64,000 nucleotides of DNA from Candidatus Cacconaster scatequi (GTDB taxonomy: Bacteria; Bacteroidota; Bacteroidia; Bacteroidales; UBA932): contig JAGHTO010000008.1 of assembly GCA_018065305.1 (NCBI GenBank), positions 58,990-122,989 of the forward strand, written 5' to 3'. The notes under the pieces were generated by a model, which saw only the letters and a list, made by a program, of their open reading frames with translations, did not search any database and was not told the origin of the DNA. Shown one piece after another: positions 1 to 9,197 of this stretch. Within the stretch, counting starts at the first letter, position 1, and the number at the start of each line of letters is the position of its first letter. A program made the translations under genes and the position numbers.

Positions 1-2
1 CC

Positions 3-806
3 GAGGTTCCCCAACTGACATATATCAATAATGCCCTGGGTGTAAAATACCCCTTAGACCTTCCTATCCTGCTGGAAAACAAGAGGATAAAAGTGAAAGG
101 AAATGCAGCGCAAGGACTGATTGAAATCACGGGGACCGCCGCGAACGAAAATATGGTCACCTTCAAGAAGAAAAGGGACGCTCTCAGCCCCAATGACAGG
201 GAGGGGTTCACCGCGCTTGTACGGGAAACCTTCGAGGCAAATTCGGACAACCTTCTCGGAGCGATGATGATCACGAATATGTACACCTACGTGAGCGACG
301 AGGAGTTGGTGGAATGTTACAGGCGGCTGCCCGCGGAACTTTCCGGGAACAAGCTGATTTCCCATTATCACGACATTTCTCTCGCAAGGATGGAGACCGC
401 TCCGGGAAAGAAATTCAAGGAACTCTGTATGGAGGACAAACAGGGTGTCCCCAGGAAACTTTCGGATGCCGTCGCTGGAAACGACTTTACTCTTCTGCTT
501 TTCTGGGCAAGCTGGACATACGGCAACAAAAGCGTGCTGCCGGACTTCGGAGCCCTGTGCAGACGCCATTCTGACAAGGGACTGGCTCTCTACAGCATCT
601 CCCTCGACAGCAATGAAGACAAATGGAGAGAGGCCCTTGGGAAATATGGTCTGGAAGGGACAAACCTTCAGGGAGACTACAATCAGGCCAAGGCCTGCGC
701 GGATATTTACGGGATAGACGGTATGCCCAGAGCCCTTCTGATCGGGCGGGACGGGACCATAATCGCCCGAAGCGACAAAGCCTCCGATTTTGAGCCATTC
801 CTTTAG
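3..806 (+). CDS. Thioredoxin-fold (TlpA/DUF4369-like) protein lacking CxxC, 5' partial
   Basis: The reading frame is open from the window edge, so the true start lies outside; 267 codons are visible. The N-terminal part resembles the DUF4369 all-beta domain that precedes AhpC/TSA-thioredoxin domains in Bacteroidota TlpA-like periplasmic proteins. The C-terminal half has the thioredoxin pattern: strand FTLLLFWASW, then a later cis-proline region GIDGMPRALLIGRDG. At the position where family members carry WCxxC the sequence reads WASWTYGNKS, so both redox cysteines are absent. Disulfide exchange is therefore unlikely, and a binding or degenerate role is inferred. It is followed by 130 bp of AT-rich DNA before susC and need not belong to that locus. 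The family call is fairly sure; the function is unknown. Confidence 0.75.
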   Translation, partial: EVPQLTYINNALGVKYPLDLPILLENKRIKVKGNAAQGLIEITGTAANENMVTFKKKRDALSPNDREGFTALVRETFEANSDNLLGAMMITNMYTYVSDEELVECYRRLPAELSGNKLISHYHDISLARMETAPGKKFKELCMEDKQGVPRKLSDAVAGNDFTLLLFWASWTYGNKSVLPDFGALCRRHSDKGLALYSISLDSNEDKWREALGKYGLEGTNLQGDYNQAKACADIYGIDGMPRALLIGRDGTIIARSDKASDFEPFL

Positions 807-936
807 AAACTTTTATTAAATTCCGACTGTTTATTTGGCAATATCAAAAAGTATTGCTAAATTAGATTTCGTATTACGGTTTTTTGATAGAAAATTATAA
901 CACATAAACCCTATTTATTAACCAATCTTAACTTTT

Positions 937-3894
937 ATGAAACTAACATTTTCAGTTAAGGCTGTTTTATTCTCTGTAGTTGCCCTGATGCTCTGCATCA
1001 GCGCGGGCGCTCAGACGAAGAATCTCAGCGGAACCGTTAAAGGCGAGGACGGACAACCGATTGCCGGTGTCGCCGTTCTCATCAAGGGCACGACAACAGG
1101 TGCCTCAACAGATCTCGACGGGCGATACTCCTTCAAGTATTCCCAGTCAAACCCGACCCTGCAGGTTTCCTGCATAGGTTATGAAACTCTGGAATTCCCC
1201 GTAAACGGCAAATCCGTCATCGACGTCGTCCTCAAGGAAGAGACAACTGCCCTTGAAGAGACTGTCGTCGTAGGTTATGCCGTCGGTAACAAACGCACAA
1301 TCACCGGTGCAATCGAGCGCGTGACCGCCGAGAATATGAACACCGGTTACGTTTCAAGCGCAGTCGACGCAATCAACGGCAAGGTCCCCGGACTGGTAAT
1401 CACCCAGAACGGCGGCAACGTCACCGATACTCCTGATATCCGTATCCGTGGTACATCATCCCTCTCAGGAGGAAGCACCCCTCTCGTAATCATCGACGGT
1501 GTATTCGGAAGCGTGGATATGCTTTATGCACTCTCTCCTGAGGACATTCAGGAAATCACCGTTCTCAAGGATGCATCCGAGACCGCTCAGTACGGTTCAA
1601 GAGGTTCCGCCGGTGTAATCGTGGTAACAACCAAGAGAGGCAAGGACGGCCGCGCCGAGGTAAGCTACAACGGCCAGTTCGGTATCTCTCAGGCTGTCAA
1701 GAACCTTGAGGTTCTTTCAGCTGATGAATTCAGGAGCACCTGCAAAAATCTCGGAATTACCCCCCTTGATATGGGTGCCAACACCAGCTGGATTGACTGG
1801 ATTCAGAACAAGATTGCATTCCAGAACAACCACAACCTCACTCTCTCCGCCGGCAACAGGCAGAGCACGATGCTGGCTTCAGTAGGTATCCAGGACCGTA
1901 ACGGTATTGTCCGCAACACCGGGAACACCAACTACAATGCAAGACTCAACGCAACCCACAAGGCTCTCGACAACAGGCTCACCCTCGAGGTCAACCTGAT
2001 GGGCTCCCTCCGCAATATGGACTACGTTGACAGAGGCATCTTCGCAGGTGCGGCAACCTATAACCCCACGTTCCCCGGCGAGCGCAACAAGGAGACCGGA
2101 TGGTGGGACTATGACCCCAACGCCGAGACAGTAACCCACCCGGGTGACTATATGGACTTCACAAGAAAAGGTGAGGCAGCCCGCGTAGTCGCAAGTGGCC
2201 GTATTTCATACGAAATCATCAAAGGCCTGACCGCAAGCGTATTCGGTTCTTTCAACTACGACAACTTCCTCTCACGCAACTACTATCCCTTTGATACAAA
2301 GTCATATAGAGGAACACGAGGTGAGGCGAACTCCTCATACTCGAGGAACACCAACGGTCTGTTCAATGCTTCATTGAACTACAACAAGGAAATCAAGAAG
2401 CACACAATCAACGTGCTCGGCCTCGTAGAGGCTCAGAAGTACAACTACTGGTACAACTACGAGAAGGCCACCGGTTTCGACACCAACTACTTCCTTTACA
2501 ACAACTTCCAGGCAGGTTCAACTGTCAAGTACGGAGACGTTCAGTCAAGTGCTACGGACTACACACTGATGTCATATCTGGCACGTGTCAACTATATGTA
2601 TGACAACCGCTTCGTCATCACCCTCAACGCCCGTGCCGACGGTTCTTCAAAACTCGGAGCGAACCACAAATGGGGCTTCTTCCCTTCAGCATCAGCTGCT
2701 TGGATCATCTCCAACGAGAAATTCATGAAGAACCAGACCACCATCAGCAATCTGAAGATTCGTGCGGGTTATGGTGTTACCGGTAATCAGGATGCCATCT
2801 CTCCCTACAACTCTCTCAAACTGATGTCTCCCACAGGAACGACCGTTTATGAGGGTTCTACCGTCACCACATACGCTCTGGGTTCCAACCCGAACCCTGA
2901 CCTGAAGTGGGAGACCAAGTACACCTTCGACGCCGGTATCGACTTCGCATTGTGGCAGGGTCGCTTCAGCGGTGCATTGGACGTTTACTTCTCAAGGACC
3001 AAGGACCTCCTCTACACTTATAAGGTACCTGTTCCTCCTTTCGTATATACCGACCTTCTCGCAAATATGGGTGAAATGACCAACAACGGTGTCGAACTCT
3101 CCCTCCGCGGCGCGGTCATCCAGAAGAAGGACTGGGGTCTGAACCTTACAGGTAACTTCGCCTTCAACAAGAACAAACTCGTCAGCCTCTCCGGAAAATA
3201 TCAGGGACAGGACTTGACGACCTCCAAGTATATCGCAGTGGCAAGTGCCGACTGTAACGGTCTTACCTCCAACACCAACGTGGTCTATATGACTGAAGGT
3301 TATCCTATCAACATCTTCCGTCTCCCCGTCCACGACGGATTTGACGTAGCTGAAAATGGCAACAAGACCTACAAGTTCAAGGATGTCAACGGTGACGGCG
3401 GCATCACCCTCGATGACGAAGGTGACCGTGAATATCTCGGCCAGGCAACTCCGAAGGTAACTGCCAACCTCGGCGCCCAGTTGAGATTCAAACAGTTCGA
3501 CCTCGCCGTTCAGTTCAACGGAGCATTCGGACACATGATCTACAACTTCCAGGGCCTCCGTCTGAGCAGCCTCGGTGCATTCCCATCCTACAACGTTCTC
3601 AAGACCGCTCCCGCACTCGGAGTTTACAACGCACAGCACACTTCCTACTGGCTTGAGAAAGGCGACTACGTGAACATCCAGTACATCACCCTGGGTTACA
3701 ACCTCCCCGTGAAGAAGGATGCCAAGTATCTCAAGGGATTCAGGGCAGCTCTCTCCTGCAACAACGTTGCAACCATCACAGGTTACACAGGTATGACTCC
3801 TATCCTCAACAACCAGCAGATCGGTGCCGGTGTTGACCGCAACATCTATCCTGTTATGCGTACCTACACATTGCAGCTTTCTGTCAGATTCTAA
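937..3894 (+). CDS. SusC/RagA-family TonB-linked outer membrane transporter
   Basis: This 985-residue protein imports glycans or other nutrients across the outer membrane together with the SusD protein encoded next. It has an N-terminal signal peptide ending near SAGAQ and a carboxypeptidase-regulatory-like beta-sandwich (about residues 28-110, GTVKGEDGQPIAGVAVLIKG). A TonB-dependent plug follows (about 115-235, with RIRGTSSLSGG and GSRGSAGVIVVTTKRG). The rest is a long beta-barrel ending in an aromatic residue (LQLSVRF). The length is typical of SusC. susD starts 29 bp downstream. The leader of about 130 bp has no clear TTTG-N19-21-TAnnTTTG promoter; TAGATTTC at 863 is one mismatch from the -7 box but badly spaced. 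The substrate cannot be read from the sequence. Confidence 0.95.
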   Translation: MKLTFSVKAVLFSVVALMLCISAGAQTKNLSGTVKGEDGQPIAGVAVLIKGTTTGASTDLDGRYSFKYSQSNPTLQVSCIGYETLEFPVNGKSVIDVVLKEETTALEETVVVGYAVGNKRTITGAIERVTAENMNTGYVSSAVDAINGKVPGLVITQNGGNVTDTPDIRIRGTSSLSGGSTPLVIIDGVFGSVDMLYALSPEDIQEITVLKDASETAQYGSRGSAGVIVVTTKRGKDGRAEVSYNGQFGISQAVKNLEVLSADEFRSTCKNLGITPLDMGANTSWIDWIQNKIAFQNNHNLTLSAGNRQSTMLASVGIQDRNGIVRNTGNTNYNARLNATHKALDNRLTLEVNLMGSLRNMDYVDRGIFAGAATYNPTFPGERNKETGWWDYDPNAETVTHPGDYMDFTRKGEAARVVASGRISYEIIKGLTASVFGSFNYDNFLSRNYYPFDTKSYRGTRGEANSSYSRNTNGLFNASLNYNKEIKKHTINVLGLVEAQKYNYWYNYEKATGFDTNYFLYNNFQAGSTVKYGDVQSSATDYTLMSYLARVNYMYDNRFVITLNARADGSSKLGANHKWGFFPSASAAWIISNEKFMKNQTTISNLKIRAGYGVTGNQDAISPYNSLKLMSPTGTTVYEGSTVTTYALGSNPNPDLKWETKYTFDAGIDFALWQGRFSGALDVYFSRTKDLLYTYKVPVPPFVYTDLLANMGEMTNNGVELSLRGAVIQKKDWGLNLTGNFAFNKNKLVSLSGKYQGQDLTTSKYIAVASADCNGLTSNTNVVYMTEGYPINIFRLPVHDGFDVAENGNKTYKFKDVNGDGGITLDDEGDREYLGQATPKVTANLGAQLRFKQFDLAVQFNGAFGHMIYNFQGLRLSSLGAFPSYNVLKTAPALGVYNAQHTSYWLEKGDYVNIQYITLGYNLPVKKDAKYLKGFRAALSCNNVATITGYTGMTPILNNQQIGAGVDRNIYPVMRTYTLQLSVRF

Positions 3895-3923
3895 TTTAAC
3901 GTAACGGATAAGAAAAAGACATT

Positions 3924-5693
3924 ATGAAAAAGATATTATACAGTACGACACTGATTGCGACGCTTCTGCTGATGGCCGGTTGCTCACTTGACGAAAAGCC
4001 GTTGAGCAAATTCGACGAGAGCGAGTCGCTCAAGACTCCCACACTGGTATACGTGAACACCGTGGCGAGCCTTTACAACAAACTTTACGACCGATTCAGG
4101 GGTGGCGACGACAACTACAACTATATGTCGGAGTTCACCGCCAATGTGCTATTCCTCCCCGGACGTCAGGGCGACTGGGTTGACGGTGGAAAACACCAGA
4201 ACGCATTCCTTCACAGATGGGACCCCTCAACTGACTACATCAAGAACCTCTGGAACGATGCCTACTCAGACATCGCCCTCTGCAATGCCTCACTGGAGAC
4301 TCTTGCAAAGGTAAAACAGGAAGGATCTGTCGATGCGGACGCAATTACAGGCTATGAAGCTGAGGTCCGTGCCATCCGCGCATTCTACTATATGTGGCTG
4401 ACAGACTTCTTCGGAAGAATTCCCATTGTCACCTCTTCTGAGATGGGTGTCGGAGACGTTCAGCAGTCTGAAAGAAGCGCTGCATACGAGTTTGTAAAGA
4501 AAGAAATCTGCGAAATCATTCCCAATCTCAAGGCAGAACCTTCACAGAAGACCACAAGCGAATACTATGCACGTTTCACCAAGGCTGCCGGATACGCAAT
4601 GCTTGCAAAACTTGCAATCAACGGCGCGGTGTTCTCACAGGACAAATGGAACGACGGTAAATTCACAGGCGGCATCAAGGCTGTCGAGGACAGGGTCACA
4701 GAGTTTGGTGACAAAGACATGTTCAACATCGACGGTCATGATTTTTGTGCTTGGGAAACTGTCGTTTATTGCAAGGACCAGATTGAAAATTTGAACTACG
4801 ACCTTGAAGCCGAGTTCACAACCAACTTCACGAACGGAGGAAATGACAGGTCTAACGAGAACATCTTCGTCCGTCCTATGGATGACAACGTGTACCGCAA
4901 GTATGACACCCAGGTGACACGTTCCCTCCACTACAACCACGCCTCTACAATCGGTTTCTCATCCTGGAACGGAACTGCTGCAACAATCCACGCTCTGAAC
5001 GCCTTCGATTACAAAGAGGAAATCAACAAGGATGATCTCAGCAAGAGTACTTTTGCCTGTGCAGATCCCCGTTTCGCGAAATCCTTCTTCTATGGATCCT
5101 GCTCTGTCAAGAACACAACTGTCAAAGCTGGTGTGTCAGAGGACAAATGGCCTTACGGTTATTATATCGGCCGTGAAGCCCGGAACGACTACAGCACTGA
5201 GGACTTCAGCGATAAGTGGGGACTCTACATCGTAAAATGGGGCGGTGTCCGCATCAAGAAGTATGAATTCGACCCCACCACTTCAGACCAGAATGCATTC
5301 AACGCCGACCGTACCATCTTCCGTTATGCCGACATCCTGCTGCTTGCAGCCGAGGCTGAATACAGAATGGGTGTGCTTGGCAACGCCGCCGACCTTATCA
5401 ACAGGGTACGTGTTCGTGCCGGTGTCGAGCCTATTGGTATGGACGACGTCAACCTTGAATTCATCCTCAACGAAAGAATTCGCGAACTTATCTGGGAGAC
5501 ACCCGGTACCCGTGGAGATATGGTTCGCTGCGGTATCTACACCGAACCCGATGAGGATAAATTTGTGGGTGTAAAACACGCCACTTCAGCTTCAGACTGG
5601 CAGTATGACGCAACCGGTTACACCTGCGTGTTCCCGATTCCTGTCGACGTTATCAATTTGAACAAGAACCTCACCCAGAACGCCGGATATTAA
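3924..5693 (+). CDS. SusD/RagB-family surface nutrient-binding lipoprotein
   Basis: The 589-residue protein is the substrate-binding lid of the SusCD transporter. It has a lipoprotein signal with lipobox LMAGC (Cys20). The acidic residues that follow (SLDE) fit the Bacteroidota export signal for surface lipoproteins. The TPR-like SusD fold is indicated by ALCNASLETLAKV, the RAIRAFYYMWLTDFFGRIP region (about residues 150-170) and the C-terminal RYADILLLAAEAEYRMG and LINRVRVRAGVE motifs, which are hallmarks of the RagB/SusD family. The C-terminal block with LNERIRELIWE is also typical. It ends just before a strong intrinsic terminator. Confidence 0.95.
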   Translation: MKKILYSTTLIATLLLMAGCSLDEKPLSKFDESESLKTPTLVYVNTVASLYNKLYDRFRGGDDNYNYMSEFTANVLFLPGRQGDWVDGGKHQNAFLHRWDPSTDYIKNLWNDAYSDIALCNASLETLAKVKQEGSVDADAITGYEAEVRAIRAFYYMWLTDFFGRIPIVTSSEMGVGDVQQSERSAAYEFVKKEICEIIPNLKAEPSQKTTSEYYARFTKAAGYAMLAKLAINGAVFSQDKWNDGKFTGGIKAVEDRVTEFGDKDMFNIDGHDFCAWETVVYCKDQIENLNYDLEAEFTTNFTNGGNDRSNENIFVRPMDDNVYRKYDTQVTRSLHYNHASTIGFSSWNGTAATIHALNAFDYKEEINKDDLSKSTFACADPRFAKSFFYGSCSVKNTTVKAGVSEDKWPYGYYIGREARNDYSTEDFSDKWGLYIVKWGGVRIKKYEFDPTTSDQNAFNADRTIFRYADILLLAAEAEYRMGVLGNAADLINRVRVRAGVEPIGMDDVNLEFILNERIRELIWETPGTRGDMVRCGIYTEPDEDKFVGVKHATSASDWQYDATGYTCVFPIPVDVINLNKNLTQNAGY

Positions 5694-5711
5694 CAGATAC
5701 CTCTCAATATC

Positions 5712-5743
5712 AAAAGGTGGCTTTCGGGCCACCTTTTTTTTTG
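5712..5743 (+). terminator. Intrinsic terminator after susD
   Basis: Stem GGTGGC (5716-5721) pairs with GCCACC (5728-5733) around a 6-nt loop. It is flanked by AAAA upstream and a run of nine T residues downstream. This separates susCD transcription from the following oxidoreductase operon. Confidence 0.85.
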
Positions 5744-5771
5744 CAATTTTCCTTACTAATCCTTAACTTTA
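5740..5771 (+). promoter_or_regulatory. Candidate Bacteroidota sigma70 promoter for the oxidoreductase-DUF1080-epimerase operon
   Basis: TTTG at 5740-5743, a 20-bp spacer, then TAACTTTA at 5764-5771 match the TTTG-N19-21-TAnnTTTG consensus with one mismatch. The -33 element lies in the T-tract end of the susD terminator, so a new transcript can start directly after termination. The start codon is about 40 nt downstream. Confidence 0.45.
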
Positions 5772-5812
5772 AGAATTGGAAAATTCTGTTTAACTCTAAA
5801 TAAAAAAACACT

Positions 5813-7303
5813 ATGTCATCTGAAATGTCCAGAAGGTCCTTCTTGAAGGCCGGTGCAGCAGCCGCTGCTGGTTTGGCTATGGCCAGCCCCAAGGATTTGC
5901 TTGCAGCAACGCCCGCTTCAGCTCCCGTTGCCCCCGCAGCAAAAACAGGTAAACTTAAAATTCTCGGCGTAGGTATCGGAGGCCGCGGTTCCTCTGACTT
6001 GCGCGCACTTGAGTCCGAAGACATCATCGGTCTTTGCGACGTTGACTGGAAGTATGCAGACCCCGTGTTCAAGCGCTATCCCAACGCAAAGAGATACAAG
6101 GACTACAGAGTAATGTTCAAGGAGATGCTCGACCAGGCCGATGCAGTTGTCATCGCCACTGCAGACCATACTCACGCAGTCATCGCCGCCGAAGCCATCG
6201 CTGCCGGCAAGCACGTATATTGCGAGAAACCTCTTACTCACTCAGTCTATGAGACACGTCTGCTGACCAAACTCGCCAAGAAATACAACGTTGCCACCCA
6301 GATGGGTAACCAGGGTGCTTCAGGCGAAGGTGTAAGACGTACCTGCGCCCTCATCTGGAGCGGTGCCATCGGAGAGGTCACCAAAGTCGAGGCCTTCACC
6401 GACCGTCCCATCTGGCCCCAGGGTCTGAACCGTCCTACCGAAGTGCACAAGATTCCCAAGACTCTCGACTGGGACAACTTCATCGGCCCTGCCAACTATC
6501 GTCCCTACAACAGCATCTATCACCCCTGGAATTTCCGCGGATGGTGGGATTTCGGAACAGGCGCTCTCGGAGATATGGCCTGCCACATCCTCCAGCCTGT
6601 CGTAAAGGCCTTGAACCTCAAGTACCCCACAAGAGTACAGGGAAGTTCAACTCTCCTTCTTTCAGACTGCTGCCCCAGCGCACAGGTAGTGAAATATGTG
6701 TTCCCCGCCCGCGACAATATGCCTAAGGTAGGTATGCCCGAGGTTGAGGTTTGGTGGTATGACGGTGGCCTGAAGCCGACCCGTCCCGCAGGTCTTCCTG
6801 AAGGAGTCGAACTGAACGATGAAGGCGGATGCGTGATTTTCCACGGAACGAAGGACACCCTCATCTGCGGTTGCTACGGCGTACGTCCTTATCTCGTATC
6901 AGGCCGCAACCCCGAAGTTCCCGAAGTTCTCCGCAAGATCGAGACTTCACACCAGATGGACTGGGTACGCGCCTGCAAGGAAGATCCTTCAGTACGCGTG
7001 AAGACCGCTTCCGACTTCAGCGAGGCAGGTCCTCTCAACGAAATGGTGGTTATGGGTGTTCTCGCAGTAAGGCTCCAGAGCCTCAACCGCGAACTGGAAT
7101 GGGACGGTGAGAATATGCGCTTCACCAACATCCCCAAGGACGCGACAATACAATCCGTCATCGAGGACGGTTTCCACGTAACCGACGGTCACCCTTCATT
7201 CGACAAGAAATGGACAGACCCCGTGGATGCAAACGCATTTGCAGAAGAACTGATCAAGCACCACTATCGTGAGGGTTGGTCACTTCCCGAAATGCCCAGA
7301 TAG
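5813..7303 (+). CDS. Gfo/Idh/MocA-family oxidoreductase with Tat signal
   Basis: This 496-residue NAD(P)-dependent sugar dehydrogenase-like protein is exported folded. The twin-arginine motif SRRSFLK near the N-terminus is followed by an Ala-rich hydrophobic stretch. The Rossmann domain begins around residue 43 (KILGVGIGGRGSSD), and the family signature CEKPLTHSVYETRLL is present. The C-terminal alpha/beta substrate domain contains a WHNFRGWWDFGTG-type region (PWNFRGWWDFGTGALGD). Family members oxidise sugars or glycosides, often at C3, or act as glycoside hydrolases through a redox step. It starts a probable three-gene operon with a DUF1080 lipoprotein and a TIM-barrel protein, which suggests formation of a 3-keto sugar. 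The initiator could also be the Met four codons later, before SRRSF. Confidence 0.92.
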   Translation: MSSEMSRRSFLKAGAAAAAGLAMASPKDLLAATPASAPVAPAAKTGKLKILGVGIGGRGSSDLRALESEDIIGLCDVDWKYADPVFKRYPNAKRYKDYRVMFKEMLDQADAVVIATADHTHAVIAAEAIAAGKHVYCEKPLTHSVYETRLLTKLAKKYNVATQMGNQGASGEGVRRTCALIWSGAIGEVTKVEAFTDRPIWPQGLNRPTEVHKIPKTLDWDNFIGPANYRPYNSIYHPWNFRGWWDFGTGALGDMACHILQPVVKALNLKYPTRVQGSSTLLLSDCCPSAQVVKYVFPARDNMPKVGMPEVEVWWYDGGLKPTRPAGLPEGVELNDEGGCVIFHGTKDTLICGCYGVRPYLVSGRNPEVPEVLRKIETSHQMDWVRACKEDPSVRVKTASDFSEAGPLNEMVVMGVLAVRLQSLNRELEWDGENMRFTNIPKDATIQSVIEDGFHVTDGHPSFDKKWTDPVDANAFAEELIKHHYREGWSLPEMPR

Positions 7304-7327
7304 TTGAACAACCAACAAATTTAACCT

Positions 7328-8179
7328 ATGAAAAAAACTGTTTTTCTTATTGCCACTCTTGCAATTATGGTTTGTATGACATCCTGTGGCAACAAAAAGG
7401 CATCACAGGCTCCCGCAGAGAGCACTGTTCCCGCCTACGAAGTTGTAAACGCACCTCAGGTCGACCTGAGCGAATTCCCCGTTGACAAGGACGGTTATTA
7501 TGTAATTTTCGACGGCACCTCCTTCAAAGGATGGAGAGGCTACGGCAAGGATTATGTTCCTTCAAAATGGACCATCGAAGACGGTTGCATCAAGTTCAAC
7601 GGCACCGGTGGCGGAGAAGCTCAGGAAGGTGACGGCGGCGACATCATCTTCGCCAAGAAGTTCAAGGATTTCGAGATGGAACTCGAATGGAAGATTTCAA
7701 AGGGTGGAAACTCCGGTATCTTCTATCTTGCACAGGAGGTCACTTCAGAGCACGACGGACAGAAGGTTTACGAGCCTATCTACATCTCCTGCCCTGAATT
7801 CCAGGTTCTTGACAATGCCAACCACCCCGATGCAAAGATGGGCAAGGACGGCAACCGCCAGAGCGCATCCCTCTACGATATGATTCCTGCAAATCCTCAG
7901 AACCAGAATCCTTACGGTGAATGGAACAAGGCAAAGATTATGGTATATCAGGGAACTGTCGTTCACTATCAGAACGACGTCAACGTCCTCGAATACCACC
8001 TCTGGACCCAGAAATGGACCGATATGCTTCAGGCATCCAAGTTCAGTCAGGAAGCCTGGCCTCTCGCTTTCGAACTTCTCAACAACTGCGGCGGTGAAAA
8101 CCACGAAGGTTACATCGGATTCCAGGATCACGGCAATGATGTCTGGTTCCGTAACGTCCGCGTCAAACTGTACGAATAA
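7328..8179 (+). CDS. DUF1080 (3-keto-disaccharide hydrolase family) lipoprotein
   Basis: The 283-residue protein has a lipoprotein signal with Cys20 (lipobox CMTSC). A single DUF1080 concanavalin-like beta-sandwich domain spans about residues 55-282, with GYYVIFDGTSFKGWRG at its start, ISKGGNSGIFYLAQE in the middle and IGFQDHGNDVWFRNVRVK at the end. The family (Pfam PF06439) is known to include enzymes that cleave or eliminate 3-keto-glycosides. It lies 24 bp after the oxidoreductase. Its stop codon overlaps the next start (TAATG), so translation is coupled. The absence of a Lys or acidic run after Cys20 suggests a periplasmic-facing lipoprotein, which is inference. Confidence 0.9.
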   Translation: MKKTVFLIATLAIMVCMTSCGNKKASQAPAESTVPAYEVVNAPQVDLSEFPVDKDGYYVIFDGTSFKGWRGYGKDYVPSKWTIEDGCIKFNGTGGGEAQEGDGGDIIFAKKFKDFEMELEWKISKGGNSGIFYLAQEVTSEHDGQKVYEPIYISCPEFQVLDNANHPDAKMGKDGNRQSASLYDMIPANPQNQNPYGEWNKAKIMVYQGTVVHYQNDVNVLEYHLWTQKWTDMLQASKFSQEAWPLAFELLNNCGGENHEGYIGFQDHGNDVWFRNVRVKLYE

Positions 8180-9138
8180 TGAAAAGGATACTTTTACTGG
8201 CAATGGCCGTTCTGACAATGGCATCCTGCGGAAACAAGGCAGGTCACGAATGCTGCGGCAACGGAGACCATCAGTGCAAAGACGGACAGTGCAAGGAGGG
8301 TCACCAGTGCTGTGTCCAGGCACAGGACAAGGAAATCGGTATCCAGCTCTATTCTCTGCGTGAACTGATAGGTTCTTCTGAGAATTATGCCAAGAATCAG
8401 GCAGAGGTTCTCAAGAAAATCGCCGACCTCGGCTACACATACGTGGAAGCCGCCAATTTCGACGGCGAGCATTTCTACGGAGTTGACCCCAAGCAGTTCA
8501 AGGCTGACGTCGAGGCTGCCGGACTGAAGGTCCGTTCATCTCACACAGGCCACAATCTGTCTGACAAGGAGGTCGCCACAGGTAACTTCTCAGAATCTCT
8601 CGAATGGTGGAAGAAAGCCATCCCCGCACACGTTGCCGCAGGTATGACTTATGTCGTTGTTCCCGGTTTCGACGTTCCCGACAACCTCAAGGGTCTGAAA
8701 GTCTATTGCGACTATTTCAACGCAGTGGGCAAACTCTGCAAGGAAGCCGGTCTGAAATTCGGGTACCACAACCACAGCCACGAATTCAACAAGATTGAGG
8801 ACAAGGTCATCTATGACTTCATGCTTGAGAACACCGACCCTCAGTACGTATTCTTCCAGATGGACGTTTACTGGGCTGTCAACGGACACGTGAGCCCCGT
8901 CAACTACTTCAAGGCCAATCCCGGCCGTTTCGCACTGCTCCACATCAAGGATTACACCGAAATCGGACAGAGCGGTATGGTGGGCTTCGATGCAATCTTC
9001 AAGAACTTCGACGTAGCCGGAGCAAAAGGCTATATCGTTGAGATGGAAGGTTCAGGCGTAGGTGACATTCTCGAAACCTGCCGCATCAGCGCAGACTACC
9101 TCCAGAAGGCCTGCTTCGTGAAGAAGAGCTACGAATAG
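8179..9138 (+). CDS. Sugar phosphate isomerase/epimerase-like TIM-barrel lipoprotein with Cys/His-rich linker
   Basis: The 319-residue protein has a lipoprotein signal (lipobox MASC, Cys17) followed by an unusual Cys/His-rich segment. Residues 23-45 hold six Cys (25, 26, 33, 38, 44, 45) and three His (23, 31, 42). From about residue 52 it is a xylose-isomerase-like TIM barrel (EIGIQLYSLREL, GYTYVEAANFDG, GLKFGYHNHSHEF, FFQMDVYWAVNG, LHIKDY, YIVEMEGSG). The HNHSHE, QMD and HIKD positions are the usual metal ligands of this fold. The gene overlaps the DUF1080 gene by one base. Its context points to isomerisation, epimerisation or elimination of the oxidised sugar. A strong hairpin follows. Confidence 0.88.
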   Translation: MKRILLLAMAVLTMASCGNKAGHECCGNGDHQCKDGQCKEGHQCCVQAQDKEIGIQLYSLRELIGSSENYAKNQAEVLKKIADLGYTYVEAANFDGEHFYGVDPKQFKADVEAAGLKVRSSHTGHNLSDKEVATGNFSESLEWWKKAIPAHVAAGMTYVVVPGFDVPDNLKGLKVYCDYFNAVGKLCKEAGLKFGYHNHSHEFNKIEDKVIYDFMLENTDPQYVFFQMDVYWAVNGHVSPVNYFKANPGRFALLHIKDYTEIGQSGMVGFDAIFKNFDVAGAKGYIVEMEGSGVGDILETCRISADYLQKACFVKKSYE

Positions 9139-9162
9139 CAGACATACTTCAGATTTGATATT

Positions 9163-9193
9163 CAGCCCGGTATGCCAAGCATATCGGGCTGTT
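9163..9193. terminator. Hairpin between convergent epimerase-like gene and uvrC
   Basis: CAGCCCG (9163-9169) pairs with CGGGCTG (9185-9191). An inner stem TATGC/GCATA closes a very small loop, giving nearly 12 paired bases. A T-rich TTCATTTCATTT stretch follows on the plus strand but overlaps the end of uvrC. It probably serves as terminator for the plus-strand operon and possibly for both sides. Confidence 0.6.
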
Positions 9194-9197
9194 CATT

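Noticed and set aside
838..870. Possible susC promoter (TTTG at 834 and TAGATTTC at 863)
   Set aside because: The -7 box has a mismatch and the spacer is 25 bp, outside the 19-21 bp range, so it was not listed as a promoter.
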